Source of the DNA: Flavisolibacter tropicus
GTDB lineage: Bacteria > Bacteroidota > Bacteroidia > Chitinophagales > Chitinophagaceae
Direction of reading: 5' to 3'
DNA: 64,000 nucleotides
Assembly: GCF_001644645.1 (NCBI RefSeq)
Contig: NZ_CP011390.1
Location: forward strand, 4,853,501 to 4,917,500
Numbering within the stretch: the stretch's first letter is position 1; each line of letters begins with the position of its first letter. Positions 27,590-36,180 of this stretch are shown here, in pieces. Made by a program: the position numbers and the translations under genes. The notes beneath the pieces were generated by a model. It saw nothing but the letters and a program-made list of their open reading frames with translations. It was not told where the DNA came from and did no database searches.

Positions 27590-27613
27590 TTTTATTTAAA
27601 CAATCAATAACCT

Positions 27614-28399
27614 TTGGCAATAACCACCACATATCAGATAACGTTGCCTCAGTTTGAAGGCCCTTTTGATCTTCTGCTGTTCTTTATTGAACGCGATGAG
27701 TTGGATATTTATAACATCCCCATCACGCGTATTATTAAAGACTTTTTGGATTATATACACAGCCAGGAGTCTCTCAATATTGAGCTGTCCAGCGAGTTTA
27801 TTCTCTTTATCTCTACGTTGATGCGTATCAAGGCTAAAATGTTGTTGCCACGTAAAGAAATAGACGCACAGGGTAATGAAATTGACCCAAGGCTGGAACT
27901 GGTGGATAAGATCCTTGAATATAAAAAGTACAAGGAAGCGGCTGCTAAGATGGCCGAGTTGGAAGCAGAGCGGATGCTTATGATCAAGCGGGGTAATATC
28001 CAAAAAGAGCTGTCGATTATTGGGGATGAGGCTGGTGAGGGAACGGAGATCCAAGCCATTACACTCTTTAAGCTAATGAAAGCTTTTGAGCGGGTAATGC
28101 AGCGTTACTCCGATAAACATAATAAACTGGTACATACCGTAGTACAGTATAACTACAGTATGGATACTACAAAGTCCAGTATGATCTCACTGGCAAACAG
28201 TGAGCGTACACTTTCCTTTGAGCGCATCTTTGAACAAGCGGAAAACCGCGTGCATGCCATTTTCTTATTCCTTTCCATGCTGGAACTGGTGTCACAAAAA
28301 TATTTGCGCATTATCATTGGCGATGGCAAGAATAACTTCCTTATTGAATACAACGAAACAGAAGAAGGCCTGACAGACGAGGAGCATATGCACTTGTAA
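27614..28399 (+). CDS. scpA: Segregation and condensation protein A
   Basis: 261 aa. The kleisin subunit of the SMC-ScpA-ScpB condensin. The N-terminal motif YQITLPQFEGPFDLLLFFIE followed by LDIYNIPITRIIKDFLDYI, the middle FILFISTLMRIKAKMLLPRK and the C-terminal winged helix ending FLIEYNETEE are diagnostic. The start is TTG 27614: an in-frame TAA lies six bases upstream and no ATG precedes the conserved N-terminus. scpB is not adjacent. Confidence 0.93.
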   Translation: MAITTTYQITLPQFEGPFDLLLFFIERDELDIYNIPITRIIKDFLDYIHSQESLNIELSSEFILFISTLMRIKAKMLLPRKEIDAQGNEIDPRLELVDKILEYKKYKEAAAKMAELEAERMLMIKRGNIQKELSIIGDEAGEGTEIQAITLFKLMKAFERVMQRYSDKHNKLVHTVVQYNYSMDTTKSSMISLANSERTLSFERIFEQAENRVHAIFLFLSMLELVSQKYLRIIIGDGKNNFLIEYNETEEGLTDEEHMHL

Positions 28400-28432
28400 T
28401 TAGCTGATTAGCTGATGTGAGGATTAGCTAAT
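28398..28432 (+). repeat. ATTAGCTGAT repeats, also at 47383-47412
   Basis: Tandem variants of ATTAGCTGAT and ATTAGCTAATG directly follow the scpA stop. The same two words occur together after the clpP operon start at 47383-47412. Confidence 0.5.
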
Positions 28433-28449
28433 GGATTTGATGATTTGGA

Positions 28450-28484
28450 AATGTTCAATTCTCAATGATCAATAATCAATGATT
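28450..28484 (+). repeat. CAATGTTCAAT/CAATGATCAAT repeat cluster
   Basis: Short tandem variants related to the cluster at 17181-17218, in the scpA 3' spacer. Confidence 0.45.
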
Positions 28485-28504
28485 ATTAAAAAGAATCTAA
28501 ATAG

Positions 28505-28532
28505 AAAAGCATTCCGTTAATGGAGTGCTTTT
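28505..28532 (+). terminator. scpA terminator
   Basis: AAAAGCATTCC / GGAGTGCTTTT (one G-U pair, 6-nt loop), followed by T-rich sequence. The flanking ATAG and the stem match the palindrome at 22417-22446. Confidence 0.75.
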
Positions 28533-28563
28533 GTTTTATAGGTATTTCTGTATTTCTTTTCTT

Positions 28564-28590
28564 CTCCTTTTCTCCTTTGCTCTGTGCGAA
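28564..28590 (+). repeat. 27-nt sequence shared with 17513-17539
   Basis: Second copy of CTCCTTTTCT-n-CTTT-n-CTCTGTGCGAA, with two mismatches to the first, 11 kb away. Here it lies downstream of the convergent scpA and L,D-transpeptidase genes. Confidence 0.7.
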
Positions 28591-28626
28591 ACCCTTTGCG
28601 TGCAGCGTATAGCTTGCAGCATACTT

Positions 28627-29265
28627 TTACTCATAAATCCACAACAAAATGGGCTTTGGCGATTTGTTGATATAACCAGAAAGCTTGGCTAGGAAGTCAT
28701 AAGAAACCATGGGGCAGCCTAAGCTATTACAGATCGGTTGAGGATATACTTCACTATTAGGGACGCAGTCGTAGGCGTGAAGTACTACAAAGCGATTAAA
28801 GGCATTAGAATTAGAAGAGTCTAATCCATTTAGTTTGTAGGCTTTACCAAATTGGCCTTTGTAGCTATAACTTACTCTATATTTTCCCAGCGAACTACAT
28901 CCACTTTCTGGCGTATTAGAGTACTGGGCTGTTTCTAAATAATCGGTGTTGCAACTGCCATGTGCTACTAGTCCTTTTGCTAAGATGGAGTCTCTTTTAA
29001 AATCGTAAACAAAGAACCGATAGCGTCCACTCGGCTGGCTCATATCAATAAGGAAACCATATTGAGTAGAAAGGTTTTGTGTCAGCGCATAAGCCTTGCC
29101 TTGGACTGCTTGCTTCTTTAGTTTGGCTGTGATATTGTTTTCGGTTGCTTTCTTATTGGGAGTGGCGGCGACAGGAAAATTGTACTTGGTATAGTGGGGT
29201 AGGAAATAATAAAGGCCTGCTAACAAGGGTAGCAGGCCTAAAAAAGCTAGAAGCAGTTTTCTCAT
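28627..29265 (-). CDS. Murein L,D-transpeptidase catalytic-domain protein (YkuD_2-like)
   Basis: 212 aa. An N-terminal signal/anchor (LLLAFLGLLPLLAGLYYF) precedes a domain with FVVLHAYDCVP and CNSLGCPMVS, the His and the SxGCP catalytic Cys of the YkuD fold; the long spacing is typical of the YkuD_2 (PF13645-like) branch. Such proteins may cross-link or edit peptidoglycan in the periplasm; activity of this branch is less well established. It lies 39 bp downstream of dxs on the same strand, possibly co-transcribed. Confidence 0.87.
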   Translation of the reverse strand: MRKLLLAFLGLLPLLAGLYYFLPHYTKYNFPVAATPNKKATENNITAKLKKQAVQGKAYALTQNLSTQYGFLIDMSQPSGRYRFFVYDFKRDSILAKGLVAHGSCNTDYLETAQYSNTPESGCSSLGKYRVSYSYKGQFGKAYKLNGLDSSNSNAFNRFVVLHAYDCVPNSEVYPQPICNSLGCPMVSYDFLAKLSGYINKSPKPILLWIYE

Positions 29266-29304
29266 ATCGCTAAGATGAAGAAAACCACTTATTCCATAAA
29301 AGAA

Positions 29305-31236
29305 TTATAACAAAGATTCAATCTTTATTGGCTCAGACATCAAGTCTCTTACGGCATCGGCAATCGCTTGGGCGTCATAGCCACACTCACGATGCAGTTC
29401 TTTTAACGTGCCGTGCTCCACTACCCGGTCTGGGATACCCAGGATGCGCACATCGTTTTTGTAGCCATGTTCCTGCATGAACTCCAATACAGCAGCACCA
29501 AAGCCACCTACCACAGTACCATCTTCTACCGTAATGATCTTTCCGTAAGTGCGTAAAGCTTCATGCAGCAATTCTTCATCAAGCGGTTTGGCAAAACGCA
29601 TATCGTAGTGGCCGGGTGTAAAACCATCAGCTCTTAGATCACGGATGGCTGCCGCAGCAAAGTTGCCGGGGTGTCCAAAAGATAGAATGGCAATATCTTT
29701 TCCGTCTTTTAGTTTACGGCCTTTACCAATCTTAATTTCTTCCAGCGGTTTACGCCACTCAGGCATTACGCCTTCTCCACGAGGATAGCGAATGACAAAG
29801 GGGAGTTTTGTGCTTTCCAGTTGTGCCGTATACATCAAGTTGCGCAGCTCCTGTTCGTTCATAGGGGCCGATAAGATCATATTCGGGATACAACGGAAAT
29901 AAGGAACATCATAAGCACCATGGTGGGTTGGACCATCTTCACCAACCAAGCCTGCACGGTCTAAGCAAAAGATAACGGGTAGTTTTTGGATAGCCACATC
30001 ATGCACTACCTGGTCAAAGGCGCGTTGCATAAAGGATGAGTAGATGTTACAGAACACTTTCATGCCTTGGGTGGCCATGCCTGCACTTACTGTAACAGCA
30101 TGCTGCTCACAAATGCCCACGTCAAAGGCGCGGTTCGGCATCTTCTCCATCATGAATTTAAGAGAAGAACCACTGGGCATAGCAGGTGTTATACCCAATA
30201 TTTTGTCGTTTTGCTCGGCTAGTTCAATGATGGTATGACCAAACACATCCTGGTACTTAGGCGGTTGCGGCAGGTCAAATTTCTTTTTATAGATCTCACC
30301 GGTGATTTTATCAAACAGACCGGGAGCGTGCCATTTGGTCTGGTCTTTTTCAGCCAGCGCATAGCCCTTACCCTTCACGGTAAGGATATGCAATAATTTA
30401 GGGCCGGGAATGTCACGCAGATCCTTAAGAGTTTCAGTCAGCTTGGTTATATTATGTCCATCAATAGGGCCAAAATAACGAAGGTTCAAGGCTTCAAACA
30501 AGTTACTGCTCTTGCTGACCACCCCTTTTACACTGGCTTCCAGTTTAGATGCCATATCGCGTGTAAAACGTTTGCCAACTGGTAGTTTGCCCAGTAGTTT
30601 CCAAACATCATCACGCAGTTTATTATAAGTATGGGAGGTAGTGATATCGGTTAGATATTCTTTAAGGGCGCCCACATTGGGGTCAATCGACATGCAATTG
30701 TCGTTAAGGATAATCAACACATCGCTGTCAGCTACGCCAGCATGGTTCATTGCTTCAAACGCCATACCGGCGGTCATAGAACCATCACCAATAATAGCTA
30801 CAGATTTGCGGTCCTTTTCACCTTTATATTTTGCAGCCATGGCCATACCAAGGGCGGCAGAAATAGAGGTGGAGGAGTGGCCTACGCCAAACGTATCATA
30901 TTCGCTTTCGCTGCGCTTGGGAAAGCCACTTAAGCCATTATACTTTCTGTTTGTAATAAAGTTGTCTCTACGGCCTGTCAGGATTTTGTGGCCATAAGCC
31001 TGGTGGCCAACGTCCCAAACCAGCTGGTCGTAGGGGGTATTATACACATAATGCAAGGCTACGCTCAATTCTACAACTCCAAGACTTGCTGCAAAGTGGC
31101 CTCCATGAACGCTCACTACATCAATGATGTACTGACGCAGTTCATCGCAAACCTGATGCAACTGTTCTTTGGGAACCTTTTTTAAATCTTCTGGACTGTT
31201 AATCGTTTCCAGTACGGGGCCAGGTGTTATGTGCAT
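29305..31236 (-). CDS. dxs: 1-deoxy-D-xylulose-5-phosphate synthase
   Basis: 643 aa, full length. The first enzyme of the MEP isoprenoid pathway: pyruvate plus glyceraldehyde 3-phosphate to DXP, thiamine-diphosphate dependent. Motifs: VWDVGHQAYGHKILTGR, GVGHSSTSISAALGMA, TPP motif IGDGSMTAGMAFEAMNHAG, LNDNCMSIDPNVG, and the transketolase-C-like EDGTVVGGFGAAV. A promoter box at 31255-31262 supports this start. DXP also feeds thiamine and pyridoxal synthesis. Its product pathway supplies the geranylgeranyl chain used by the GGGPS-type enzyme at 36181. Confidence 0.97.
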   Translation of the reverse strand: MHITPGPVLETINSPEDLKKVPKEQLHQVCDELRQYIIDVVSVHGGHFAASLGVVELSVALHYVYNTPYDQLVWDVGHQAYGHKILTGRRDNFITNRKYNGLSGFPKRSESEYDTFGVGHSSTSISAALGMAMAAKYKGEKDRKSVAIIGDGSMTAGMAFEAMNHAGVADSDVLIILNDNCMSIDPNVGALKEYLTDITTSHTYNKLRDDVWKLLGKLPVGKRFTRDMASKLEASVKGVVSKSSNLFEALNLRYFGPIDGHNITKLTETLKDLRDIPGPKLLHILTVKGKGYALAEKDQTKWHAPGLFDKITGEIYKKKFDLPQPPKYQDVFGHTIIELAEQNDKILGITPAMPSGSSLKFMMEKMPNRAFDVGICEQHAVTVSAGMATQGMKVFCNIYSSFMQRAFDQVVHDVAIQKLPVIFCLDRAGLVGEDGPTHHGAYDVPYFRCIPNMILSAPMNEQELRNLMYTAQLESTKLPFVIRYPRGEGVMPEWRKPLEEIKIGKGRKLKDGKDIAILSFGHPGNFAAAAIRDLRADGFTPGHYDMRFAKPLDEELLHEALRTYGKIITVEDGTVVGGFGAAVLEFMQEHGYKNDVRILGIPDRVVEHGTLKELHRECGYDAQAIADAVRDLMSEPIKIESLL

Positions 31237-31254
31237 GTGAACAATTTAACCGTA

Positions 31255-31262
31255 CAAAAATA
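31255..31262 (-). promoter_or_regulatory. dxs promoter (-7 box TATTTTTG)
   Basis: A perfect TAnnTTTG on the minus strand with a TTG -33 element 21 bp upstream, 18 bp from the dxs start codon. Confidence 0.65.
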
Positions 31263-31292
31263 ACTGAAGTTTGCTAGCAAATACAAGCTTCC

Positions 31293-32882
31293 TTATGGCT
31301 TAACAAATCGGAAGGAAATTGGTTGCTCTGTGCTGTTTTTTTTCAAAATAACCAGTTGATACAGACCGGACGGTAAATGGCTGACAGTAAGCTGTTTAAC
31401 GTTTGTTCCGGAATGAATAAGGTACTGGCCAGAACCAACCTGTTCGCTTAGTGCATTATACAATTTGTAATGTACTGTTTCCGTATGGGTACCCGTAAGC
31501 TTTATTTTAAGTATATCTGTGGCAGGATTTGGGCCAATAGCGGACTCTGTTAGTGAGACTGTACCTGTATTGACGACAGGGGAATAAATTTCTGTTCCGT
31601 TTTTACTCACTACCCTAAGACGGTAAAAGTTGATCCCTGGCTCTTTTAAAAAGTTTTGCCAATAGCTAGACGTGTTTGAAAAACTGAGAGGAACAACTGC
31701 CGCATTGGTGAAATGACGGCCATCAGCGCTCTTTTCTACAATCATTGTTTTTGCCAGGCCAGTTTCTGCCAACATCCATCTAAACGTATAATAACTATTG
31801 GTTTGTTTAACCAGGTCAAAATTGAGTATTTGTGTATTCAGCACACCTCCGCAAAAGAGTACGTTTACATTGAAGGTGGCCAAGAAGCAACCCATTTTTG
31901 ACCCAACCACAAATCGGTATCGACCCATAGGTAAGCCTGTAATGTCAATACTGGGGGGGGTGTTGTCTTCTCCATAAGAATATTGATCATTTGTCAAATC
32001 AAATATTCCGTCATTATTGGCATCAAAGGCTATGGAGTAGTTCATCGGGAATAAGACACTATAATCCGTCACCACCTTTGTATCTACAATGTTTACCTGT
32101 ACGCTCAAACTGCCCCCACTGCCACAGTCTTGGGCACCCGTAATGTTTAAAGCATAATTTATAGCTGATACATCGCCAGCCCGGTTGTTAGTGGCATGTG
32201 CACTTTGCGGTGGGTCCTTTACCCAAAGACAGTCGCCGTCTATCGTACGGGCATAACTGTTTCCCTGTCCCGTAGACATACCCATTATCTCGTAAGGAAT
32301 GCTCATATTATCCAGATCAAAGGTGTAGCTGGCGCATTGGCCGCCTATTGATGATGTGGTAATATTGTTGGAAAGGGATACTGGATTCCAACGTGAAACG
32401 GCGTCTACTATTTCCAAATTAGGCTTAAAGAGAACAATCTTTTCGTTGCCTCCTCCACCATCTTCAAAAAAGCCAGGACCACTTGTCGGGATGGGTATAT
32501 TTGTACAATTACAAGTATTCCAGTTTAGTTGAACCTGCACAGCACTGTCAACGTTACCACAGTCTTTTAAAAGCGTATTGCTGCCTGCAATTACATAGTA
32601 TTCACCAGGCTGTATAACCGTATTGGGAGGAATAGTAACCGAATAAATGCCATTGGTAACGATATAGCATCCTATGTTCATAGGTCCAGGACCAAAATTC
32701 ATGAGCTCTATAAACTCACTGTTAGTTGCACATTTATTGGGAGACCAAGGCAGAAACTCATTGATAACGACACGGCCTTGCCCTGCTGTTCGAAATGAAA
32801 ATATACTAATGCAGGATAGCGTTAGCGATAGGAGCAGTAGGGTTCTATTTCTGGTTGTTTGTTGCAAGGGCTTGGATTCCAA
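31293..32882 (-). CDS. Lamin-tail-domain protein with T9SS type A sorting domain
   Basis: 529 aa. Signal peptide (TLLLLSLTLSCISIFSF), then a lamin-tail-like domain (residues about 37-210: RVVINEFLPWSPN, NSEFIELMNFGPGPMNIG, IQPGEYYVIAGS). A middle beta-rich region describes an Asp/Asn-rich loop (FDANNDGIFDLTND, possible Ca2+ site). The last 80 residues (IGPNPATDILKIKL ... LPSGLYQLVIL) are a T9SS type A sorting domain. It should be cell-surface or secreted; its ligand is unknown. The gene is monocistronic, downstream of nothing on its strand, and divergent from the histidine kinase. Confidence 0.88.
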   Translation of the reverse strand: MESKPLQQTTRNRTLLLLSLTLSCISIFSFRTAGQGRVVINEFLPWSPNKCATNSEFIELMNFGPGPMNIGCYIVTNGIYSVTIPPNTVIQPGEYYVIAGSNTLLKDCGNVDSAVQVQLNWNTCNCTNIPIPTSGPGFFEDGGGGNEKIVLFKPNLEIVDAVSRWNPVSLSNNITTSSIGGQCASYTFDLDNMSIPYEIMGMSTGQGNSYARTIDGDCLWVKDPPQSAHATNNRAGDVSAINYALNITGAQDCGSGGSLSVQVNIVDTKVVTDYSVLFPMNYSIAFDANNDGIFDLTNDQYSYGEDNTPPSIDITGLPMGRYRFVVGSKMGCFLATFNVNVLFCGGVLNTQILNFDLVKQTNSYYTFRWMLAETGLAKTMIVEKSADGRHFTNAAVVPLSFSNTSSYWQNFLKEPGINFYRLRVVSKNGTEIYSPVVNTGTVSLTESAIGPNPATDILKIKLTGTHTETVHYKLYNALSEQVGSGQYLIHSGTNVKQLTVSHLPSGLYQLVILKKNSTEQPISFRFVKP

Positions 32883-33050
32883 TACAAATAACTAAAAAAG
32901 AGGATTCTTTACAATAGCCAGCTGTAATGAATTGAATAAATTAAGTATTTATACCCAATATTCTTGTAGATAAAGCCCACTTGTACAGCTGATATTCCCG
33001 CTGGTATATTTATAAATTGCATTATTTAGTCTTTCAGTAGATTTGAAAAT

Positions 33051-34124
33051 ATGAACCGTGTACAGCTTTCAAGGTATTGGCTTTTTCAGCTGGCAGGCTG
33101 GGGTAGCTTTGCGTTGATAAATACCTTTTTTGCCTTTTTTTTTGACAAACTCAACGATGAACAGAATGTACAACTGTTTTTTGGTCGTTTAGGGATATTT
33201 ATTGTGTTGGGCTTGCTGGCAACACACTTCATGCGGTTTATTATTATCAAGCTAAATGTTTTACAAAAGGCCTTTGATAAACAAATCCTTCAGTTCCTGA
33301 TTATCACCTTTTGCTTTGCCTTATTTACCTCTTTTTTTAATATCCAGGTATTAGCCTTCTTCAAGTGGTTAACAAGAACAGAAAGCGAGGTAATGCATAA
33401 AAGTGTATTCCTGGTGGTGTTGAGTGGAGGTTTTTATTTTTTCATCTACTTCATTATCTGGAACCTGATTTATTTCATGTACCACTATGTAACCAAGAGC
33501 CGCAAACAGCAAATGGATACCCTGCAGCTGGAAGCAATGGTTAAGGAGTTGGAGTTAAAAACGATCAAAGCACACATCAATCCTCACTTTATATTTAATG
33601 CCTTAAATAGTATCAGGGCTCTTATAGATGAGAATCCGGCCAGGGCTCGCACAGCTGTAACTCAGCTCAGCAATATCTTGCGTAGCAGTTTAAAGGTTGA
33701 AAAAGGCGAAACTGTAAACTTCAATGAAGAGCTAAAGATTGTAAAAGATTATTTGGCGTTGGAGAACATGCGGTTTGAAGACCGGTTAAAAGTAGAGTAT
33801 GAAGTGGACGATAGTACGCTAAATCAACCAGTACCGCCTATGATGCTGCAAACACTGGTGGAAAATGCCATAAAACATGGTATCAGTAAGCAAGTTCAAG
33901 GAGGTGTTGTTAAAATCATTTCTGATATTAAGGATAACTATCACTTACTGGCAGTACAAAACACGGGACATTTAAACGGCCAGATCAAAAATAGTGGGTT
34001 TGGTATTGCCAGTACGCAAGACCGTCTGCAGTTGCTCTACGGTCAAAAAGCCCATTTTGAAATAAAACAATTAAATCCCACTTTAGTAGAAGCAAAAGTG
34101 TTAATCCCGGTTTCACTTAATTAA
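33051..34124 (+). CDS. LytS/YehU-type sensor histidine kinase
   Basis: 357 aa. Four membrane helices (about residues 8-30, 45-63, 78-103 and 119-143) form a small sensor, followed by a His_kinase module with the phosphoacceptor His179 in AHINPHFIFNALNSI and a HATPase_c domain (MLQTLVENAIKHG, SGFGIASTQDRLQLLYG). It lacks a large periplasmic sensor, so the signal is probably membrane-borne or unknown. The cognate LytTR regulator starts 8 bp downstream. A TAGATTTG box at 33038-33045 is so close to the ATG that the mRNA may be leaderless. Confidence 0.92.
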   Translation: MNRVQLSRYWLFQLAGWGSFALINTFFAFFFDKLNDEQNVQLFFGRLGIFIVLGLLATHFMRFIIIKLNVLQKAFDKQILQFLIITFCFALFTSFFNIQVLAFFKWLTRTESEVMHKSVFLVVLSGGFYFFIYFIIWNLIYFMYHYVTKSRKQQMDTLQLEAMVKELELKTIKAHINPHFIFNALNSIRALIDENPARARTAVTQLSNILRSSLKVEKGETVNFNEELKIVKDYLALENMRFEDRLKVEYEVDDSTLNQPVPPMMLQTLVENAIKHGISKQVQGGVVKIISDIKDNYHLLAVQNTGHLNGQIKNSGFGIASTQDRLQLLYGQKAHFEIKQLNPTLVEAKVLIPVSLN

Positions 34125-34132
34125 TTACAAAC

Positions 34133-34861
34133 ATGAAAGCAATTATAATTGATGATGAGCGTTTGGCCAGGACCGAACTGCGTAAACTGCTACAGGAATT
34201 TCCTGAAATTGAAATTGTGGACGAGGCTGCCAATGTGGATGAGGGTATCAGTAAAATTGAAAGCCATAATCCTGATTTGATCTTCCTGGATATTCAAATG
34301 CCGGGAAAAACAGGGTTTGACCTGTTAAATGAGCTGGATCGCGCGCCACAGGTGATCTTTACTACAGCCTATGATGAATATGCATTAAAGGCTTTTGAAG
34401 TAAATGCACTGGACTATTTGCTAAAGCCGGTTGAGCCTAAACGTTTGGCCGATGCCATACATAAACTGCATGGTACAGACAATAATCATAACCACAACTA
34501 TGTGCCTACTGAGAACAAAAGCTTGCTGTCTGAAAATGACCAGGTATTTGTAAAAGATGGTGAGCGTTGCTGGTTTGTAAAGCTTAGCGATATACGGTTA
34601 TTTGAAAGTGTGGGCAACTATGCCAAAGTCTTCTTTGGACCACATAAACCGCTTATTCTAAAATCACTGAATGCGTTAGAAGAACGCCTGGATGAGAAGA
34701 TGTTCTTCCGGGCCAACCGAAAGCATATTGTAAACCTACGCTTGATTGATAAGATTGAGCCTTACTTCAATGGAGGATTGCTGTTGGAGTTAAAGGGTGG
34801 CGAAAAAATTGAGGTAAGCCGCCGCCAAACCGTAAAGTTTAAAGAAATGATGAGTCTGTAA
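34133..34861 (+). CDS. LytTR-family response regulator
   Basis: 242 aa. Receiver domain (1-120) with Asp7/Asp8, phosphoacceptor Asp53 in LIFLDIQMPG, and Lys in YLLKPVEPKR; then a LytTR DNA-binding domain (about 138-240; VFVKDGERCWFVKLSDI, FFRANRKHIVNL). It pairs with the kinase just upstream. LytTR regulators bind imperfect direct repeats; no target was identified by eye. The M28 peptidase gene follows after 41 bp and may belong to the operon. Confidence 0.94.
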   Translation: MKAIIIDDERLARTELRKLLQEFPEIEIVDEAANVDEGISKIESHNPDLIFLDIQMPGKTGFDLLNELDRAPQVIFTTAYDEYALKAFEVNALDYLLKPVEPKRLADAIHKLHGTDNNHNHNYVPTENKSLLSENDQVFVKDGERCWFVKLSDIRLFESVGNYAKVFFGPHKPLILKSLNALEERLDEKMFFRANRKHIVNLRLIDKIEPYFNGGLLLELKGGEKIEVSRRQTVKFKEMMSL

Positions 34862-34902
34862 ATCGTACTCACCTAATTATTACTCCTAGATTTTAATCGT
34901 AC

Positions 34903-36180
34903 ATGAAAAAAGTTTTTTTAGTTCTCGGCATTGTTGCCTGTATGACTGCTTGTGCCCAAACAGCAAATGGTATCATTAACACAAGCGAAGTAAAGCGTAT
35001 TGAGCAAGTATTGGCTTCTGATGATTTTCAAGGTCGTAAAGCGGGTACTCCCGGTATTGACAAGGCAGCCCAATTTATTAGCGAGGAGTTTAAGAAGGCA
35101 GGACTTCAGCCTGTTAGTGGAGGCAGTTATTTGCAATCTTTTTCTATGTTACGTCCTAAGTTCAAAGGCGTAAAAGGTGAAATGGACAAGGTGGAACTAG
35201 ATCCTAAAAATGTAATTGTAATTACTACAAAGCCCGAATTAAAGGTCAATGAAAAAGATGGTTACCAGCTAGAGTATATCAAAACGGGTGAAAACTTTAG
35301 ATCAAAAGTGCAAAGCTATCTGAAAGCAAAGAAAAATGCTGTGGTTTTTGTTGATACCAGCTTTGCAGCGAATTTCCCACGCCTTGCAGGTTTGAAACAA
35401 TTGACGTTTCCAATGGAACACAATGTTGTTTTTGTATTAGGTAATTATCAACCAAAAGAATTTACCATTAAAGCTGAACATACCATTGAGGAAACAAAAT
35501 TGGCGAATGTAGTAGGTATCTTACCTGGTAAAAGCCGTCCGAATGAATATGTGATCTTTTCTTCGCATTATGATCATTTAGGAATTGGTAAACCGCAGAA
35601 TGGTGATAGCATTTACAATGGAGCCAATGACGATGCAGCAGGTACAACAGCTGTGATCCTTCTGGCAAACTACTTTAAGAAATTGGGCAATAATGAAAGA
35701 ACAATTGTTTTTGCCGCATTTACAGCCGAGGAAATAGGCGGGTTTGGCTCTCAATACTTTTCCCAACAATATCAGCCTGAGAAGGTGATGGCAATGTTCA
35801 ATATTGAAATGATTGGTACCGAAAGCAAATGGGGAAAGAACAGTGCCTATATTACTGGTTTTGAAAGATCGGATATGGGAACCATGCTGCAAAAGAATCT
35901 AGAAGGCTCTGCTTTTCAGTTCCATCCAGATCCTTACCCTGACCAACAATTATTCTACCGCTCTGATAATGCAACCCTGGCTTACTTAGGTGTACCTGCG
36001 CACACCATTTCTACAGCTAAAATGGATAAAGAGCCTTATTATCACTCTTCAGATGACGAAGTAGAAACGTTAGACCTGGAGAATATGACTGAGATCATTA
36101 AGGCTATTGCGCAAAGTAGTAAGAGCATTGTTGCAGGGAAGGATACGCCTTCAAGAGTAAAGACTGAGAATTTGAGGTAA
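34903..36180 (+). CDS. M28-family zinc metallopeptidase, exported
   Basis: 425 aa. An N-terminal export signal (MKKVFLVLGIVACMTAC) has a lipobox-like MTAC, so it may be a lipoprotein. The peptidase domain shows the di-zinc ligands of the M28 aminopeptidase family: SSHYDHLG, YNGANDDAAGTTAV, AFTAEEIGGFGS (catalytic and ligand Glu), an IEMIGTE aspartate-equivalent region and the distal His near YYHSSDDEVETLD. A PA-like insert may occupy residues 90-190. It probably trims peptides in the periplasm. Its stop abuts the convergent pcrB stop with no gap. Confidence 0.93.
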   Translation: MKKVFLVLGIVACMTACAQTANGIINTSEVKRIEQVLASDDFQGRKAGTPGIDKAAQFISEEFKKAGLQPVSGGSYLQSFSMLRPKFKGVKGEMDKVELDPKNVIVITTKPELKVNEKDGYQLEYIKTGENFRSKVQSYLKAKKNAVVFVDTSFAANFPRLAGLKQLTFPMEHNVVFVLGNYQPKEFTIKAEHTIEETKLANVVGILPGKSRPNEYVIFSSHYDHLGIGKPQNGDSIYNGANDDAAGTTAVILLANYFKKLGNNERTIVFAAFTAEEIGGFGSQYFSQQYQPEKVMAMFNIEMIGTESKWGKNSAYITGFERSDMGTMLQKNLEGSAFQFHPDPYPDQQLFYRSDNATLAYLGVPAHTISTAKMDKEPYYHSSDDEVETLDLENMTEIIKAIAQSSKSIVAGKDTPSRVKTENLR

